Shown piece by piece: positions 7,608 to 15,084 of a DNA stretch of 26,970 nucleotides. Source of the DNA: Abiotrophia sp965245735 (lineage in GTDB: Bacteria; Bacillota; Bacilli; Lactobacillales; Aerococcaceae); the NCBI GenBank assembly GCA_965245735.1, contig CBDFAX010000026.1:1-26970 (forward strand), given 5' to 3'. Numbering within the stretch: position 1 is the first letter of the stretch; the number at the start of each line of letters is the position of its first letter. Below the pieces are notes generated by a model. The model was given only the letters and a program-made list of their open reading frames with translations. It ran no database searches and was not told the DNA's origin. Made by a program: the position numbers and the translations under genes.

Positions 7608-8567
7608 TTATTGATTGACCAATTCAAGCTTAGCTTGAATGGTCTGACGGCATTCTGCCAAGTATTCTTGGATGATGTCGTGACAGGATTGTTCCTTAGA
7701 GACCAAACCAGCAATCTGACCGGCCATGAGGGAACCTGTCTTAACGTCACCTTCCACTACCGCACGGCGGAGGGCGCCTTTACCGATTCTGTTCAATCGT
7801 TCAAAGTCTGGCTCTGCCTTGCTGGTTTCTTCTTTTTCCGCTTGGAGGTATTCGGTGGTTAAGGCGTTACGCAAGACCCGTACTGGGTGGCCGGTAATTT
7901 GGCCGGTCACGACGGTTTCGATGTCTTTTGCCTTAATGATGGCTTGCTTGAAGTTGTCATGAGCGTTAGACTCATGCGCCACGACAAAGCGAGTCCCCAC
8001 TTGAACCGCGGAAGCCCCCAACATGAAGGCTGCTGCCATGGCACGTCCGTCCCCAATCCCGCCGGCAGCGATGACTGGGATGTTGACTGCATCCACCACT
8101 TGTGGAACCAAGGCCATGGTGGTCAGTTTGCCGATGTGGCCCCCTGCTTCCATACCTTCGACGACCACTGCTTTGGCGCCGATGCGTTCCATACGTTTGG
8201 CCAAGGCCACAGACGCTACTACTGGAATCAGGCTAATGCCCGCTTCTTCGAAGCGCTGCATGTACTTACTTGGGTTACCTGCACCAGTGGTAATGATTTT
8301 GACGCCAGATGCGATTAAGTAGTCTACCACTTCTTCCACATGTGGGTTCAATAACATTACATTGACAGCGAAAGGTTTGTCGGTTTTGGCAAACATTGCC
8401 TCTACCTTAGCGCGAACTGTGTCCACATTGTCGTGGCCAGTCCCGATAACCCCTAAGCCGCCTGCATTTGATACCGCGCTTGCTAAATCAGCGTCTGCTA
8501 CCCAAGCCATTGCGCCTTGAACAATTGGATATTCAATGTTTAATAACTCCGTAATAGCTGTTTTCAT
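7608..8567 (-). CDS. fabK: Enoyl-ACP reductase II (FMN-dependent)
   Basis: FabK catalyses the last reduction of each elongation cycle and replaces FabI in many Lactobacillales; it is a flavoprotein unrelated to FabI and usually triclosan-insensitive. The 319-residue TIM-barrel protein of the nitronate monooxygenase superfamily begins IEYPIVQGAMAWVADADLAS, with AVSNAGGLGVIGTG near 31-44, the phosphate-binding IAAGGIGDGRAMAAAFMLGA near 169-188 and AVQVGTRFV after it. It sits between acpP (30 nt upstream) and the structured gap before fabD. No fabI homologue lies in the window. Confidence 0.96.
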   Translation of the reverse strand: MKTAITELLNIEYPIVQGAMAWVADADLASAVSNAGGLGVIGTGHDNVDTVRAKVEAMFAKTDKPFAVNVMLLNPHVEEVVDYLIASGVKIITTGAGNPSKYMQRFEEAGISLIPVVASVALAKRMERIGAKAVVVEGMEAGGHIGKLTTMALVPQVVDAVNIPVIAAGGIGDGRAMAAAFMLGASAVQVGTRFVVAHESNAHDNFKQAIIKAKDIETVVTGQITGHPVRVLRNALTTEYLQAEKEETSKAEPDFERLNRIGKGALRRAVVEGDVKTGSLMAGQIAGLVSKEQSCHDIIQEYLAECRQTIQAKLELVNQ

Positions 8568-8597
8568 ACCTTCAGTCCTAACTTTAAGAAAAATTGA

Positions 8598-8816
8598 TTA
8601 TAAAGAGTCGATGTAGTTTACTAAGTCTTGAACAGTCTTCAAGTTTTGGTCAGTGTCGATGGTGATATCTAATTCATCTTCGATTTCGCTGATGATTTGG
8701 AATACGTCTAAGCTGTCAGCTTTCAAGTCGTTTTCGAAGTCAGTGGTTAATTGTACTTCTGCTTCGTCGATCCCTAATTGGTTTGCAATAATCGCTTGTA
8801 CTTTTTCAAATGTCAT
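8598..8816 (-). CDS. acpP: Acyl carrier protein
   Basis: A 72-residue acidic four-helix carrier protein with the phosphopantetheine site S35 in ADSLDVF. It carries the growing acyl chain between the Fab enzymes. GGAGG is 8 nt before the ATG. Its position between fabH and fabK is the same as in streptococci. It may be the operon-dedicated carrier; some relatives have a second acp near plsX, which cannot be judged from this window. Confidence 0.96.
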   Translation of the reverse strand: MTFEKVQAIIANQLGIDEAEVQLTTDFENDLKADSLDVFQIISEIEDELDITIDTDQNLKTVQDLVNYIDSL

Positions 8817-8856
8817 AATAATGATCCTCCATTAAATAAATAATATTTTTTGATTT

Positions 8857-9804
8857 TTAGATGGAAAGGTGTAGGTGACCCCAGGCTAAGCCAGCACCGA
8901 AGCCACTTAGGATAATAGACTGCGTTCCATCCAGTCGCAATCGCCCGTCACGAACCAGTTGGTCCAGGAGAATTGGGATAGAGCCTGCTGAGGTGTTAGC
9001 CGCTTGGGCAATATTAGCAGGTACCTTGTCTTCTTCTAGTGACAACTTGTCCGCAATCAGATTTAACAAGCGTTGGTTCGCTTGGTGACAAATCAAATAG
9101 TCAATATCAAAATCATTCTGCTCAATAAAGTTTGCCAGGGTCTTGATGACGGTTCGTTTGACGAAATTGAAGACGTCACGCCCTTGCATCTGCATAGCCC
9201 ACTGACCATCGGACGCTTCATTGACCTCAATGGCCGCGCCCCCTGTTCCTTGGGCAAAGAGTTGACTGGCATAGCCGCTGAGTTCTTGACCATCATGTTG
9301 AATCAGAACAGCCCCCGCCCCATCACCGAACAAGACGGCAGTGGTACGGTCTGTCAGATCTACAATCTGACTCATCTTCTCAGCACCGATGACTAGGGTG
9401 TAACCTTGGGTCTGGCTAGCTGCCAGGCGGTTGGCTACTTCCATCGCCATTACAAAACCAGAACAGGCGCCGTTGAGGTCAAAGCCCCAAGCCCCTTCCG
9501 CCCCAATCATGGCTTGCACTTGGCAGGCAATGGATGGGGTCGCAGCCTTAGCAGACATGGTTGCGACGACAATATGACGAATTTGGCTGACAATGTCAGG
9601 GGATAAATTCTTCAATAATTGCTTGGCCGCCTCACTCGCCATCATCGCGACGGTTTCGTGCTCAGCTGCGAAGTAACGTTGGTGAATTCCTGTCCGTTGG
9701 ACAATCCACTCGTCACTGGATTCTAGTTGATAAGCATTGATTAATTGGTCGTTGGACCAAGCTTGTCCAGGTAAATAAGCACCTGTTGCAATAATACGAC
9801 TCAT
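8857..9804 (-). CDS. fabH: 3-oxoacyl-ACP synthase III (KAS III)
   Basis: FabH starts chains by condensing an acyl-CoA primer with malonyl-ACP. The 315 residues have the KAS III catalytic triad: C114 in NGACSGF, H240 in ICHQANQRLL and N270 in AANTSAGSIP. The N-terminal SSDEWIVQRTGI segment is typical. It begins 1 nt after the fabT stop with AGGAGA as ribosome binding site, so regulator and first enzyme are made from the same transcript. Confidence 0.97.
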   Translation of the reverse strand: MSRIIATGAYLPGQAWSNDQLINAYQLESSDEWIVQRTGIHQRYFAAEHETVAMMASEAAKQLLKNLSPDIVSQIRHIVVATMSAKAATPSIACQVQAMIGAEGAWGFDLNGACSGFVMAMEVANRLAASQTQGYTLVIGAEKMSQIVDLTDRTTAVLFGDGAGAVLIQHDGQELSGYASQLFAQGTGGAAIEVNEASDGQWAMQMQGRDVFNFVKRTVIKTLANFIEQNDFDIDYLICHQANQRLLNLIADKLSLEEDKVPANIAQAANTSAGSIPILLDQLVRDGRLRLDGTQSIILSGFGAGLAWGHLHLSI

Positions 9805-9805
9805 C

Positions 9806-10264
9806 TTACTCTCCTAATCGTTGTTTAGCGTTGTCCAAGAAACGATGTAAATTACGTAGACCCTTAACTAGGGTGGCTGCCTCTTCAGGCTCCATGCCGT
9901 TTAAGGTCTCGGCTACCATGTTCAAGTGGAACTTGCGATGGATCCGATAGAGTAATTTACCCCGCTTCGTTAGCTTGAGTAGCACCACCCGGCGATCGCT
10001 GGGTGAGGACACACGCTCAACATAGCCTTTTTTTACTAAGTTTTGGATGGACACTGACAGAGTCCCCATGGTGATGGCAATTTTCTTAGCCACCTCCGAA
10101 GAGCTCAAGTTGCCGCCCAAACCAATAGCTTCAATCGTATGCATTTCCTTGATTGATAAATCCGAAAACTCACTCATCTTGAGCGAAGTTTCTTCAATTA
10201 GCAGAATTTCATTAAAGATAGAGACCAAAAATTCGTTCATTTCAAAAATGGTCGAATGGTCCAC
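9806..10264 (-). CDS. fabT: MarR-family fatty-acid operon repressor FabT
   Basis: FabT is the acyl-ACP-responsive repressor of fatty-acid synthesis genes in Lactobacillales. The 152-residue protein has the MarR winged-helix plan: dimerisation helices at both ends, the recognition region IKEMHTIEAIGLGGNLSSSEVAKKIAITMGTLS around 47-79, and the wing with DRRVVLLKLTKRG around 99-111. The start is GTG at 10262-10264, chosen because AAGGGGTG lies about 7 nt upstream; an internal ATG (the MNEF codon) is the alternative. It is the first gene of the operon, and two FabT-type operators lie in its own promoter, so autorepression is likely. No fabM-type isomerase gene precedes it. Confidence 0.95.
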   Translation of the reverse strand: MDHSTIFEMNEFLVSIFNEILLIEETSLKMSEFSDLSIKEMHTIEAIGLGGNLSSSEVAKKIAITMGTLSVSIQNLVKKGYVERVSSPSDRRVVLLKLTKRGKLLYRIHRKFHLNMVAETLNGMEPEEAATLVKGLRNLHRFLDNAKQRLGE

Positions 10265-10287
10265 TCACTATCACCCCTTTAACTTAT

Positions 10288-10344
10288 TTTGAACATCAAA
10301 CTATTTGATAATCAAAGTTTATCGAAAGTCTGCCCATCTGTCAA
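10288..10344 (-). promoter_or_regulatory. fab operon promoter with two FabT boxes
   Basis: On the minus strand, -35 TTGACA (10339-10344) and -10 TAAACT (10316-10321) are 17 bp apart. Directly downstream are two perfect TTTGA-N3-TCAAA palindromes, at 10304-10316 (abutting the -10) and 10288-10300, with centres 16 bp apart. This matches the FabT box pattern known from streptococci. Bound repressor would cover the start of transcription. Confidence 0.88.
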
Positions 10345-10550
10345 CACATGTGCTAGGCCCTGACAGGCTTTATGGGGCCCTATCCTTGATAAATCAAGCA
10401 TGGTCGCGTTTGCATGAATTTTTGTCATCTTCTTGTTGCCTTGGCGAAAGAAAGTGACTGAAAAGCCCTTACCTTGGGGCTGGGCCGGGCTTGAGGGCTT
10501 GTGACTTGCAGATAGCAATCAAAACCAGAGGGAATTCGCCGGTTTGGCGT
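10345..10550. other. Non-coding stretch upstream of the fab promoter
   Basis: No credible gene is seen. A 7-bp inverted repeat (AAGCCCT/AGGGCTT) occurs near 10460-10500 without a T run. An open frame of 68 codons (10312-10518) runs over the fab promoter and FabT box and has no family features. Confidence 0.6.
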
Positions 10551-11219
10551 GAGCTAGTGGTCCACTGACTCCTCTGTTTTTGCCGGAAATCAGGGGTATT
10601 CGCCCTTTTGGTGGGAGCTAGTGGTCCACTTTCCTGAGTGGACCACTGGCTCCTTTGTTTTTGCCGGAAACCTGGGGTATTCGCCCTTTTGGTGGGAGCT
10701 AGTGGTCCACTTTACTGAGTGGACCACTGGCTCCTTTGTTTTTGCCAGAAACCAGGGGTATTCGCCCTTTTGGTGGGAGCTAGTGGTCCACTTTCCTGAG
10801 TGGACCACTGGCTCCTTTGATTTGGCCGGAATCCTGGGAAAAGCGGCGTTTTGGGGTGAGCTAGTGGTCCACTTTTGAGAGTGGACCACTGGCTCCTCTG
10901 ATTTTGACGGAATCCTGGGAAAAGCGGCGTTTTGGGGTGAGCTAGTGGTCCACTTTTGAGAGTGGACCACTGGCTCCTCTGATTTTGACGGAAACCTGGG
11001 GAATTCGACGTTTTGGTCTGAGCTAGTGGTCCACTTTTGAGAGTGGTCCACTGGCTCCTTTGATTTTGCCGGAATCCTGGGGAAATCGACGTTTTGGTCT
11101 GAGCTAGTGGTCCACTTTCCAGAGTCGTCCACTGGCTCCTTTCATTTTGCCGGAATCCAGGGGAAACCGACGTTTTGGCGGGAGCTAGTGGTCCACTTTC
11201 CAGAGTGGACCACTGGCTC
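10551..11219. repeat. Palindromic tandem repeat array B (9 units, exact 81-bp period)
   Basis: 38-bp palindromes start at 10615, 10696, 10777, 10858, 10939, 11020, 11101 and 11182, each exactly 81 bp from the last. A ninth, truncated unit at 10551 keeps only the left arm; its 64-bp spacing implies a 17-bp deletion. Left arm GAGCTAGTGGTCCACT is invariant. Right arms are intact in six units; those at 11020 and 11101 carry changes (AGTGGTCCACT, AGTCGTCCACT) that break pairing. Loops fall in groups: TTCCTG/TTACTG (first three), TTTGAG (next three), TTCCAG (last two). Spacers of 43 bp are near-identical neighbour to neighbour. The family is the same as array A, in the same orientation. Confidence 0.96.
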
Positions 11220-11258
11220 CTTTGATTCCACCAGAATTGCTGGTGGTTTTCTCCATAC

Positions 11259-11288
11259 AAAAAAGCCAGCAAGACTGGCTTGCTGGCT
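11259..11288 (-). terminator. Terminator of the Hsp70/J-domain operon
   Basis: A 10-bp stem (AGCCAGCAAG at 11264-11273 pairing with 11279-11288) with a 5-nt loop is followed on the minus strand by six T (11259-11264). It lies 20 nt past the J-domain gene and directly before array B. Confidence 0.85.
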
Positions 11289-11307
11289 AGTTATAAGGCT
11301 TGAAAAC

Positions 11308-13254
11308 TTATTGGGGCAGGCGCTCCCACTTGGCCTTGACTAGGTCTCCCTGCTGGCTGTAGTGGACGCCCACGCTGGTGTCTTCCTGCTTAGGCGCCGT
11401 CCCACTAATGGCGGCCAGGACCTGACCCGAAGATAGGTCCACTAGGTACCATTGCTGGCTGGATTTGTCTTGCCCGATGAGGGCCGGTTTCTGGGTCCCC
11501 TGGTCATTAAAGGCCGTCACCTGGCGCATGTCCTGGTAGTCCTTGAAGTCAATGAGCTTGTCCTTGGCCCGCAGGTGGAGGGCATAGCCGGACTGGGTCT
11601 GATAGAGGGTGGCAAACCGGGTCAGCGACTGAGCCTGCTTAATGCCTGTCAGCCGCTCTTCTTCCCCAATCCAGAGGCTCTGATTGCCCTCTTGCCCTTC
11701 CAGTCGGCCGCTCTCCCCCATTTGATCTAGGCCGGACAAGTCCAGGCTAAAACTCGGAATGGAAATAGGGTCATAGCTAATGACGGCCAACTTGCCGACA
11801 TCAACCGCTGGCTTGCGCGGCGGAACAGGATGGCTAGGTCCCGAGCCGGTAAAGCGCCCGAAGATAGCTGCCAGTAAAAAGGCAAGCCCAGCAAGCGCCA
11901 AGCGCCAAAAAGGCCAATAAGGTAGGCGGAAGCCCTGCTTGCTCTTCTTAAGCAAATGGATCAGACCATATTGCTGGGCCAGTTGCTTGACCCGCTTGCG
12001 CTTGCGACGATTCTGGGTCAGGACAAGACGGGTCAGGGCCCGGTCTAATGCTTCTTTCTGGCCATGCTGGCTAATTTGCGCCATGAGAGCTTGGTTGGTC
12101 AGCAGTTCTTCTAGGTCCTGGTCATCCAGGAAGCCTCTGAGCGGGGCCAAAAGCTGCTGAATGTCAACCTGATAGTCAAGGTTGAAATCCATGGACGGCT
12201 GGTAGTCCGCAGGCTCTGGCTCCTTCCCCAGCTCCTCCTGGCGGAAAAGGTCCTGCTCGGGCTCTTCCAACTCAGAGAAAATTGGGTCGTCAGCCTCCAA
12301 CTCGTCCAAGTCCCCCAAAGAACTATCGGACTGGCTGTCATCCCAGTTAAGGCTACCCGACTGGCGGCGCTCTTCTGATTGGTCTTGCCAGTTAAGGCTA
12401 CCCGACTGGCGACCTTCCTCAGCATGGTCTTGCCAACTGAGGTTACCCGACTGGCGGCCTTCCTCAGCTTGGTCCTGCCAGTTGAGGCTGCCACTTTGGC
12501 GACCTTCCTCGGCTTGGTCCTGCCAGTTGAGGCTGCCACTTTGGCGGCCTTCCTCGACTTGGTCCTGCCAGTTAAGGCTGCCGCTTTGGCGACTGTCCTC
12601 TGGCTGATCCTGCCAACTAAGACTAGCGGATTGGCGGGTCTCTTCAGCTTGATCTTGCCAGCTTAAATGACCGTCGCTGGCTGGCTCCTGGTCTTGCGGC
12701 GCTGACCAGGACAGGGACTGGCTGCTGGTGCTGTCCTCTGGCCCCTGATTGGCATCCGACCAGTCTAGGCTAGTCTCAGAACTAGTCTCTGTTTGCTTAG
12801 GCGCCTGCCACTGGGACTGGGTCTGGCCACTTGGGCCGGCTAACTGGCCAGGCTTTTGGTCACCCGGCTGGGTCTGTCCACTTGGGCCCGCTGACTGGAC
12901 AGGCTTTTGGTCAGCTGATTGGCCAGGCTTTTGGTCAGCCGACTGGGCTGGCCCCCGACCTGACGGCTGACTCTTAGCCAGCTTGCCAGAATCAGAAGGC
13001 TGACTGGCCGGTCTAGGGTCACTAGCTGCTGGCCGGCCACCAGCAAAGTCGGCCCCCGCCCCCCTGCTTTCTTGGGCTGCTAACTCAGTCGCCCGCTTGA
13101 GGGCCTCTTGGTAGGCTGCCTGCAGGGCCTGGAATTCTTCCGGATGGTCCTCAGGGTGATAGAGCTTAACTTGTTGGGCGTAGGCCCGCTTAATGGCCTT
13201 CTTATCCGAAGTTGGTCCGGCTAGCCCTAAGACTTGCCAGGGCGTCTTAGCCAT
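11308..13254 (-). CDS. Membrane-anchored J-domain protein with SLxW repeats
   Basis: Probable co-chaperone of the Hsp70 encoded just upstream. From the ATG at 13252-13254 it has 648 residues: a J-like domain (1-60); a Pro/Ser/Gln-rich linker with ADQKPGQ-type repeats (about 65-150); ten SLxW-type motifs (162-304), the last eight spaced exactly 15 residues; an acidic region (310-360); a helical stretch ending in a basic cluster (RRKRKR, about 416-421); one membrane helix (about 446-466); and a 180-residue C-terminal domain, presumably outside. The loop that normally reads HPD is H33-P34-E35, so Hsp70 stimulation may differ. The start overlaps the Hsp70 gene by 8 nt; an ATG at 13258-13260 is equally possible. 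Confidence 0.85.
   Translation of the reverse strand: MAKTPWQVLGLAGPTSDKKAIKRAYAQQVKLYHPEDHPEEFQALQAAYQEALKRATELAAQESRGAGADFAGGRPAASDPRPASQPSDSGKLAKSQPSGRGPAQSADQKPGQSADQKPVQSAGPSGQTQPGDQKPGQLAGPSGQTQSQWQAPKQTETSSETSLDWSDANQGPEDSTSSQSLSWSAPQDQEPASDGHLSWQDQAEETRQSASLSWQDQPEDSRQSGSLNWQDQVEEGRQSGSLNWQDQAEEGRQSGSLNWQDQAEEGRQSGNLSWQDHAEEGRQSGSLNWQDQSEERRQSGSLNWDDSQSDSSLGDLDELEADDPIFSELEEPEQDLFRQEELGKEPEPADYQPSMDFNLDYQVDIQQLLAPLRGFLDDQDLEELLTNQALMAQISQHGQKEALDRALTRLVLTQNRRKRKRVKQLAQQYGLIHLLKKSKQGFRLPYWPFWRLALAGLAFLLAAIFGRFTGSGPSHPVPPRKPAVDVGKLAVISYDPISIPSFSLDLSGLDQMGESGRLEGQEGNQSLWIGEEERLTGIKQAQSLTRFATLYQTQSGYALHLRAKDKLIDFKDYQDMRQVTAFNDQGTQKPALIGQDKSSQQWYLVDLSSGQVLAAISGTAPKQEDTSVGVHYSQQGDLVKAKWERLPQ
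12343..12669 (-). repeat. 45-bp coding minisatellite (15-residue SLxWxD repeat)
   Basis: Eight SLxW motifs of the J-domain protein start at residues 196, 211, 226, 241, 256, 271, 286 and 301, that is every 45 bp. Central units read SLNWQDQAEEGRQSG with minor changes, and neighbouring copies are nearly identical in DNA, indicating recent expansion. Two irregular copies (SLDW, SLSW) lie upstream at residues 162 and 180. Confidence 0.93.
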
Positions 13255-15079
13255 GGGCATCTTCCCCTTCCTCCGATTCCGTCTCCTCATTGAGGAATTC
13301 CATGACGGTCCGGTCCAGTTCGGCTTCTAGTTCTTGGTCCCAATCCGAATCCGGATCCCAGTCAGAGTCCACATCCCGGAAGATGTCGCCCATACCGGCA
13401 TCCAAGCCCCACTCTAGATGGTCTAGGTAGTCATTGGTTGAATCCAGCAACTGCCGCTTCTTGAGCAGGTTGTTCTGATAACGGGCAAAGAGACGGGAGA
13501 AGCGCATCAGAGTCAGTTGTAAGTCTTGCTTTTGCTCCAAGCTCAATTCTTGATAGAGACGCAGGGCCCGTTCAAAGAGGGCATCCCGCTCTGGTTGGCT
13601 AGCCAATTGTAGGGCTAGCTCCTTGATTTCCTTATGTGCCTTATCAGTGGCATCCACCGCTACCAGGCTCTTGTTAGGGCCCAGCTTGTAGGTTTTGACT
13701 TCGTCGGTAGCCACGGTCTTGATTTCCACATAGAGGATAGAGTTGATGTCATAGGAATAGGTGACCGCAAAGGACTGGTCGTCAACATTGCTAGGCACCG
13801 GCAACTGGACCTCGCCTAGGAAGAGATTGTCCTTGGCATACATGGCCTCCCCTTGGTAGACCTTGAAGCGAATGGTGGTCTGGTCCTTGCGGACCGGCGA
13901 ATAAATCTGGGTCTTGCTGCTAGGCAGAACGGAGTTGCGCGCAATTAGGACGTCAGACAAATCCTTGTCCTCATCCACATAGTTGTGAACCGAAGTAGAC
14001 AGGGAGAAAGGACAAATGTCGGTCACCACCAAGTCCTTGACCTCTTGGGCCCGGGTCTTGATACCGATATACTGACCTAAACCTAGGGCCACTAACTCGT
14101 CCATCTTCTGACCGCTAACGACTGGCAGGTTGAGCAGGCGCTTGAGGTAGTCATTGACCACCGGCATGTAGGAAGAACCCCCAACTAGAATGAGGCGGTC
14201 TAGTTCGCCCGCGCCAAACTTACTTTCCACAATGGCCTTGCGGATGACTTCCCGCATGCGTTTGAAGAGGGGCTGGCTGATTTCAGCCAATAATTCATTG
14301 GTAATCTTGTATTCGTGGGACTTGCCTTCCAGTTGGACCTGCATATTGACTGACTCGAATTCAGACAATTGCTTCTTGACCCGCTCCGCCGCCAAGAGCA
14401 AAGAGTTGCGGGTGCGTCGGTTGAGGGCTTCAAAGTTAGTCCCAGCCTTGCGGCAAACATATTGGGCAATCAGTCGGTCGAAGTCGCTACCGCCCAGGTG
14501 GTTATCCCCGGCAATGGCCGCAATGGAGATGACATTTTCGAAGCAGTCCACCACGGACACGTCCAGGGTCCCGCCCCCAAAGTCGAAGACCACGAAGGTC
14601 TCGAATTCATCTGCCTGGTGACAGGCAATGGCCGCCGCAGACGGCTCATTAATGAGACGTTCTACCTTGAGACCTAGCAATTCGCCCGCCTTCTTAGTGG
14701 CTTGGCGTTGCTCCGCGTTGAAGTAAGCCGGCACACTAATAACCAGCTCGGTCACCGTCTGACCTAGAAAGGCCTCGGCGTCTGCCACCAACTGCTTGAG
14801 GACACAGGCTGACAATTCTTCCGGCTGGAAGGCCCGTTTGGACAGGGTAATTTGGCGGTTGGCCCCCATATGGAGCTTGAAGAGTTGGGCGGTGTCTTGG
14901 GGATGGGTCACTAATTTCTCCCGGGCAATCTTACCGACTTGGATTTCGGACCCGTCATAGTAGACCACACTCGGGGTCAGATACTCCCCAAAACTGTTGG
15001 GAATCATGCGAACTTGCCCTTCACTATAGGCCACCGCCAAACTGTTGGTGGTGCCTAAGTCAATACCGATAACTGTCAT
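13247..15079 (-). CDS. Hsp70-family chaperone, HscC type
   Basis: A 610-residue Hsp70 distinct from DnaK. The ATPase domain has GIDLGTTNS at 5-13, FDFGGGTLDVSV at 165-176 and LVGGSSYMP at 298-306. The interdomain linker is changed to DLVVTDICPFSL (349-360) from the usual DnaK-type VLLLDVTPLSL. The substrate-binding part is short, and the C-terminus is strongly acidic with DSDWDPDSDWD at 571-581, instead of the EEVD/lid ending of general chaperones. The arrangement with J-domain genes recalls E. coli hscC with djlB/djlC. AAGGAG precedes the ATG and overlaps the stop of the upstream gene, 5 nt away. The substrate is unknown; membrane partners suggest an envelope-linked role. Confidence 0.88.
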   Translation of the reverse strand: MTVIGIDLGTTNSLAVAYSEGQVRMIPNSFGEYLTPSVVYYDGSEIQVGKIAREKLVTHPQDTAQLFKLHMGANRQITLSKRAFQPEELSACVLKQLVADAEAFLGQTVTELVISVPAYFNAEQRQATKKAGELLGLKVERLINEPSAAAIACHQADEFETFVVFDFGGGTLDVSVVDCFENVISIAAIAGDNHLGGSDFDRLIAQYVCRKAGTNFEALNRRTRNSLLLAAERVKKQLSEFESVNMQVQLEGKSHEYKITNELLAEISQPLFKRMREVIRKAIVESKFGAGELDRLILVGGSSYMPVVNDYLKRLLNLPVVSGQKMDELVALGLGQYIGIKTRAQEVKDLVVTDICPFSLSTSVHNYVDEDKDLSDVLIARNSVLPSSKTQIYSPVRKDQTTIRFKVYQGEAMYAKDNLFLGEVQLPVPSNVDDQSFAVTYSYDINSILYVEIKTVATDEVKTYKLGPNKSLVAVDATDKAHKEIKELALQLASQPERDALFERALRLYQELSLEQKQDLQLTLMRFSRLFARYQNNLLKKRQLLDSTNDYLDHLEWGLDAGMGDIFRDVDSDWDPDSDWDQELEAELDRTVMEFLNEETESEEGEDAHG

Positions 15080-15084
15080 AATAC

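Noticed and set aside
10255..10265. AATGGTCCACT at the fabT start codon, one mismatch from the array dyad AGTGGTCCACT
   Set aside because: One such 10-of-11 match is not surprising by chance in 27 kb, and it has no palindromic partner.
10312..10518. 68-codon minus-strand frame upstream of fabT
   Set aside because: It overlaps the fab promoter and the upstream FabT box and has no family features or good ribosome binding site.
10590..11272. Open frames of up to 186 codons on both strands over array B, with 27-residue repeats
   Set aside because: An 81-bp period keeps any open frame open, on either strand, without selection. Several overlapping frames are open at once, and the homologous array A is not frame-preserving.
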